This document shows, one piece after another, positions 62,173-64,000 of a stretch of DNA of 64,000 bases (within the stretch, counting starts at the first letter, position 1; each line of letters begins with the position of its first letter). The position numbers and the translations under genes are program-made. Under the pieces are notes generated by a model. It worked only from the letters and a program-made list of their open reading frames with translations, searched no databases and had not been told where the DNA came from. Origin of the DNA: Poindextera sp035604135 (GTDB taxonomy: Bacteria; Pseudomonadota; Alphaproteobacteria; Caulobacterales; Caulobacteraceae); the NCBI GenBank assembly GCA_035604135.1, contig DATNJB010000063.1:209023-273022 (forward strand). The letters are read 5' to 3'.

Positions 62173-63157
62173 AATCGCCAAGATCCTCGTGATCAAGCTC
62201 GGCGCGCTTGGCGATTTCGTCCAGGCGCTGGCGGCGATGCAGCACATTCGCGAGGCGCACCCGAAGGCCCACATCACGCTCTTGACCACCCCGCCGTTCG
62301 AGGCGCTGGCCCGCGCCAGCCCCTACTTCAACGACGTGGAGAGCGACGGGCGGCCGGAAGGCGTGGGCGACACCATCTCGATGATCCGCCGCCTTCGCCG
62401 CGCCCACTACGACCGCATTTACGACCTGCAGACCTCGTCGCGCTCGTGCCTCTACTTCTGGCTCCTGCAGCCGTTCGCGCCGCAGTGGTCGGGCGTCGCG
62501 TTCGGATGCAGCCTGCCGCAACGCAATCCGGACCGAGGGCGGATGCATACGCTCGAGCGGCAGGCCGACCAGCTTAGGGCCGCGGGCATCTGGTCGAGCG
62601 CCCCGATCCACCCCGGCTCCGCTCCGCCGGCCGACCTGAGCTGGATTCTGAAGAAGGGCCCCGCCGCACGTCCAGTCTCGGCCAGCGCCGGGCGCCCATA
62701 CGCCCTGCTCGTGCCCGGCAGCGCCGCCCACCGCCAGGAGAAACGCTGGCCAGTGGAGCGGTTCGGCGAGCTGGGCGAAGTCCTGCGCAAGCGCGGCCTG
62801 GACATTCTGATCCTCGGCGGCATGCAGGAGAGCGCGCTGGCGCGCGCCATCCAGCGCAAGGTGCAGGCGCGTGACCTGACCGGGCGCACCGATTTCGCCC
62901 AGATCGCCGCGCTCGCCGCCCGCGCGACCGTGGCGATCGGCAACGACACGGGACCGATGCACCTGATCGCCGCCGCCGGCGCGCCGACGCTCGTCCTGTT
63001 CTCATCGGCGTCGGATCCGACGCGGTGCGGTCCGCGCGGCCATGTCGCCGTGCTGCAGGCCGACAAGCTCGACGATCTGCCGGTGAGCCAGGTCGTCCAG
63101 GCGGTCGAACTCTTGGTGCCGGCGCCGCCGCCCTTCGTCTGGCGGACAGCGCCTTGA
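62153..63157 (+). CDS. Glycosyltransferase family 9 (heptosyltransferase-like)
   Basis: A 334-residue ADP-heptose:LPS heptosyltransferase-type protein. The opening KILVIKLGALGDFVQALAAM, the middle RPYALLVPGSAAHRQEKRWP and the donor site ARATVAIGNDTGPMHLIAAA with TLVLFSSASDPTRCGPRG are characteristic. Start GTG 62153 has GGAG eleven bases upstream and overlaps the GT4 gene by 20 bases. It belongs to LPS core assembly; its place behind sqdB suggests a lipopolysaccharide or glycolipid function. Confidence 0.91.
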   Translation: MARKSREIAKILVIKLGALGDFVQALAAMQHIREAHPKAHITLLTTPPFEALARASPYFNDVESDGRPEGVGDTISMIRRLRRAHYDRIYDLQTSSRSCLYFWLLQPFAPQWSGVAFGCSLPQRNPDRGRMHTLERQADQLRAAGIWSSAPIHPGSAPPADLSWILKKGPAARPVSASAGRPYALLVPGSAAHRQEKRWPVERFGELGEVLRKRGLDILILGGMQESALARAIQRKVQARDLTGRTDFAQIAALAARATVAIGNDTGPMHLIAAAGAPTLVLFSSASDPTRCGPRGHVAVLQADKLDDLPVSQVVQAVELLVPAPPPFVWRTAP

Positions 63158-63247
63158 TCGGCGCAAAGCGCTTCGTCATATGTCAGTAGAAGCGTAAGGC
63201 TTTCGCGACTACGCTTCATCCATCAACGGCTCAAGGAGAGCTTGCCT

Positions 63248-63781
63248 ATTCGTCGTCCCATGCCCGCGCCGCCGTCCAAGGACGGCCCGCGCATCAATGA
63301 AGATATCCGGGTCCCGCGTGTGCTCCTGATCGACGAGCACGGTGAAAAACAGGGGATCATGCCCACCGCCTCCGCGCTCGAGGCCGCCGAGGAAGCGGGA
63401 TTGGACCTGGTCGAGGTCTCACCGAACTCCGATCCGCCCGTTTGCAAGATCCTCGACTACGGCAAGTACAAATTCGAAGAACAGAAGAAGAAGGGCGCCG
63501 CGCGCAAGCGGCAGAAGCTGGTCGAGATCAAGGAGATCCGACTGCGCCCCAACATCGACACCCACGATTACGACGTCAAAGCGCGCGCCATGCACCGCTA
63601 TTTCGAGGAGGGCGACAAGGTGAAGGTCACCTTGCGCTTCCGCGGCGGCGAGATGCGCCACCCCGAGCTCGGGATGAAGCTCCTGCAACAGGTGCGGACC
63701 GACTTCGAGCCGGTGGCCAAGGTCGAGTACGAGCCCCGCATGGAGGGGCGCCAGATGATCATGATCCTGGCGCCGCGCTAG
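63248..63781 (+). CDS. infC: Translation initiation factor IF-3
   Basis: About 177 residues. The N-domain shows KDGPRINEDIRVPRVLLIDE and the linker-to-C-domain part EEQKKKGAARKRQKLVEIKE with IRLRPNIDTHDYDVKARAMH, then KVKVTLRFRGGEMRHPELGM. It binds the 30S subunit and checks start codons. No ATG fits the ribosome site (GGAG 63235-63238): ATT at 63248 is nine bases from it, TTG at 63242 only three, and the first ATG, at 63260, is 21 bases away. AUU is the start codon in infC of E. coli, where IF-3 represses its own non-standard start, so ATT is preferred here; TTG 63242 is the alternative. Confidence 0.95.
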   Translation: MRRPMPAPPSKDGPRINEDIRVPRVLLIDEHGEKQGIMPTASALEAAEEAGLDLVEVSPNSDPPVCKILDYGKYKFEEQKKKGAARKRQKLVEIKEIRLRPNIDTHDYDVKARAMHRYFEEGDKVKVTLRFRGGEMRHPELGMKLLQQVRTDFEPVAKVEYEPRMEGRQMIMILAPR

Positions 63782-63856
63782 GCCCGCGGGCGAGCGGCAA
63801 CCCTTGATTGCGGTCTGAGCTTGGGTCACCCTCGGCGTCGGGTTCCGGGGGCGTCC

Positions 63857-64000
63857 ATGAAGATCATCGTTTTCTGCGCAGCTTGGGCGGCGTTTGTCGC
63901 CAGCCTCGGCGCCGCGGCAAGCGCGGCCCCGCTCGCCGCTTACGGGAGCCTGCCGTCGATCGAACAGGTGGCGATCTCGCCGGACGGCAAGCAGCTGGCG
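63857..64000 (+). CDS. Probable S9-family (prolyl oligopeptidase-like) peptidase, 5' end only
   Basis: The last 144 bases encode the first 48 residues of a secreted protein: a signal peptide (IIVFCAAWAAFVASLGAAAS) and then LAAYGSLPSIEQVAISPDGK, a stretch typical of the beta-propeller start of S9 prolyl oligopeptidase-type enzymes. The rest is outside the window. Without the catalytic domain the assignment stays tentative. Confidence 0.6.
   Translation, partial: MKIIVFCAAWAAFVASLGAAASAAPLAAYGSLPSIEQVAISPDGKQLA

Noticed and set aside
63780..63795. GCCCGCGGGC after infC as a terminator
   Set aside because: The palindrome has no loop and no T-tract.

Overview
The window is GC-rich, densely coded chromosomal DNA from an alphaproteobacterium. 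The best guess is the order Caulobacterales, in the Caulobacter/Phenylobacterium range. This rests on a ccmI-ccmE-ccmF-ccmH / degP / response regulator / histidine kinase / glnE block of alphaproteobacterial type, a PleC/DivJ-type sensor kinase, large TonB-dependent receptors, and an IF-3 that starts without a leader extension. I see no rRNA, tRNA, CRISPR array, insertion sequence, phage gene or replication origin.

Layout. (1) 1-8313, mixed accessory and housekeeping genes: the 3' end of pepN, a PEBP-like protein, soxR with a SoxR box and a truncated VOC remnant, an alpha/beta hydrolase broken by one in-frame stop, an aldo/keto reductase broken by a homopolymer frameshift, ribF, a HAD phosphatase, an isochorismatase-like hydrolase and a TauD-type dioxygenase. 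(2) 8345-30752, a catabolic region: AraC and IclR regulators, a tight run hyuA-hyuB-cupin-VOC-MFS-amidohydrolase-flavin reductase, another VOC protein, two tandem-duplicated TonB receptors, a Rieske oxygenase, a LigB-type ring-cleavage dioxygenase, a second isochorismatase-like hydrolase, an SDR, a second TauD-type dioxygenase, a formamidase-like protein and a ribokinase. Together these suggest uptake and breakdown of an unidentified, probably nitrogen-containing cyclic compound. (3) 30906-45723, signalling and envelope genes: a PleC-like kinase, then a long leftward block with ccmIEFH, degP, a two-component system, glnE, an ECF sigma factor with a probable membrane anti-sigma, and a periplasmic metal-sensor-like protein. 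(4) 45749-53913: a pentapeptide-repeat protein, gpmA, kdsD, a phosphomannomutase, UDP-glucose dehydrogenase, a MoaD-like/BNR-repeat gene pair, and an ArsR/AHSA1 pair. (5) 54293-63157, nucleotide-sugar and glycosylation genes: glmM, glmS, galU, a UDP-glucuronate-epimerase-like gene, sqdB (UDP-sulfoquinovose synthase) and two glycosyltransferases. (6) 63248-64000: infC, probably with an AUU start, and the 5' end of an S9-type peptidase.

How the parts fit. GlmS, GlmM, the phosphomannomutase, GalU, Ugd and the epimerase supply UDP-GlcNAc precursors, UDP-glucose, UDP-glucuronate and probably UDP-galacturonate. SqdB draws on UDP-glucose for sulfolipid headgroups, and the adjacent GT4 and GT9 enzymes are candidate users. 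The catabolic region has its own outer-membrane receptors, inner-membrane transporter and two regulators. The nonsense mutation, the frameshift and the VOC remnant all lie in the first 5 kb, which suggests local gene decay unless the first two are sequencing errors.
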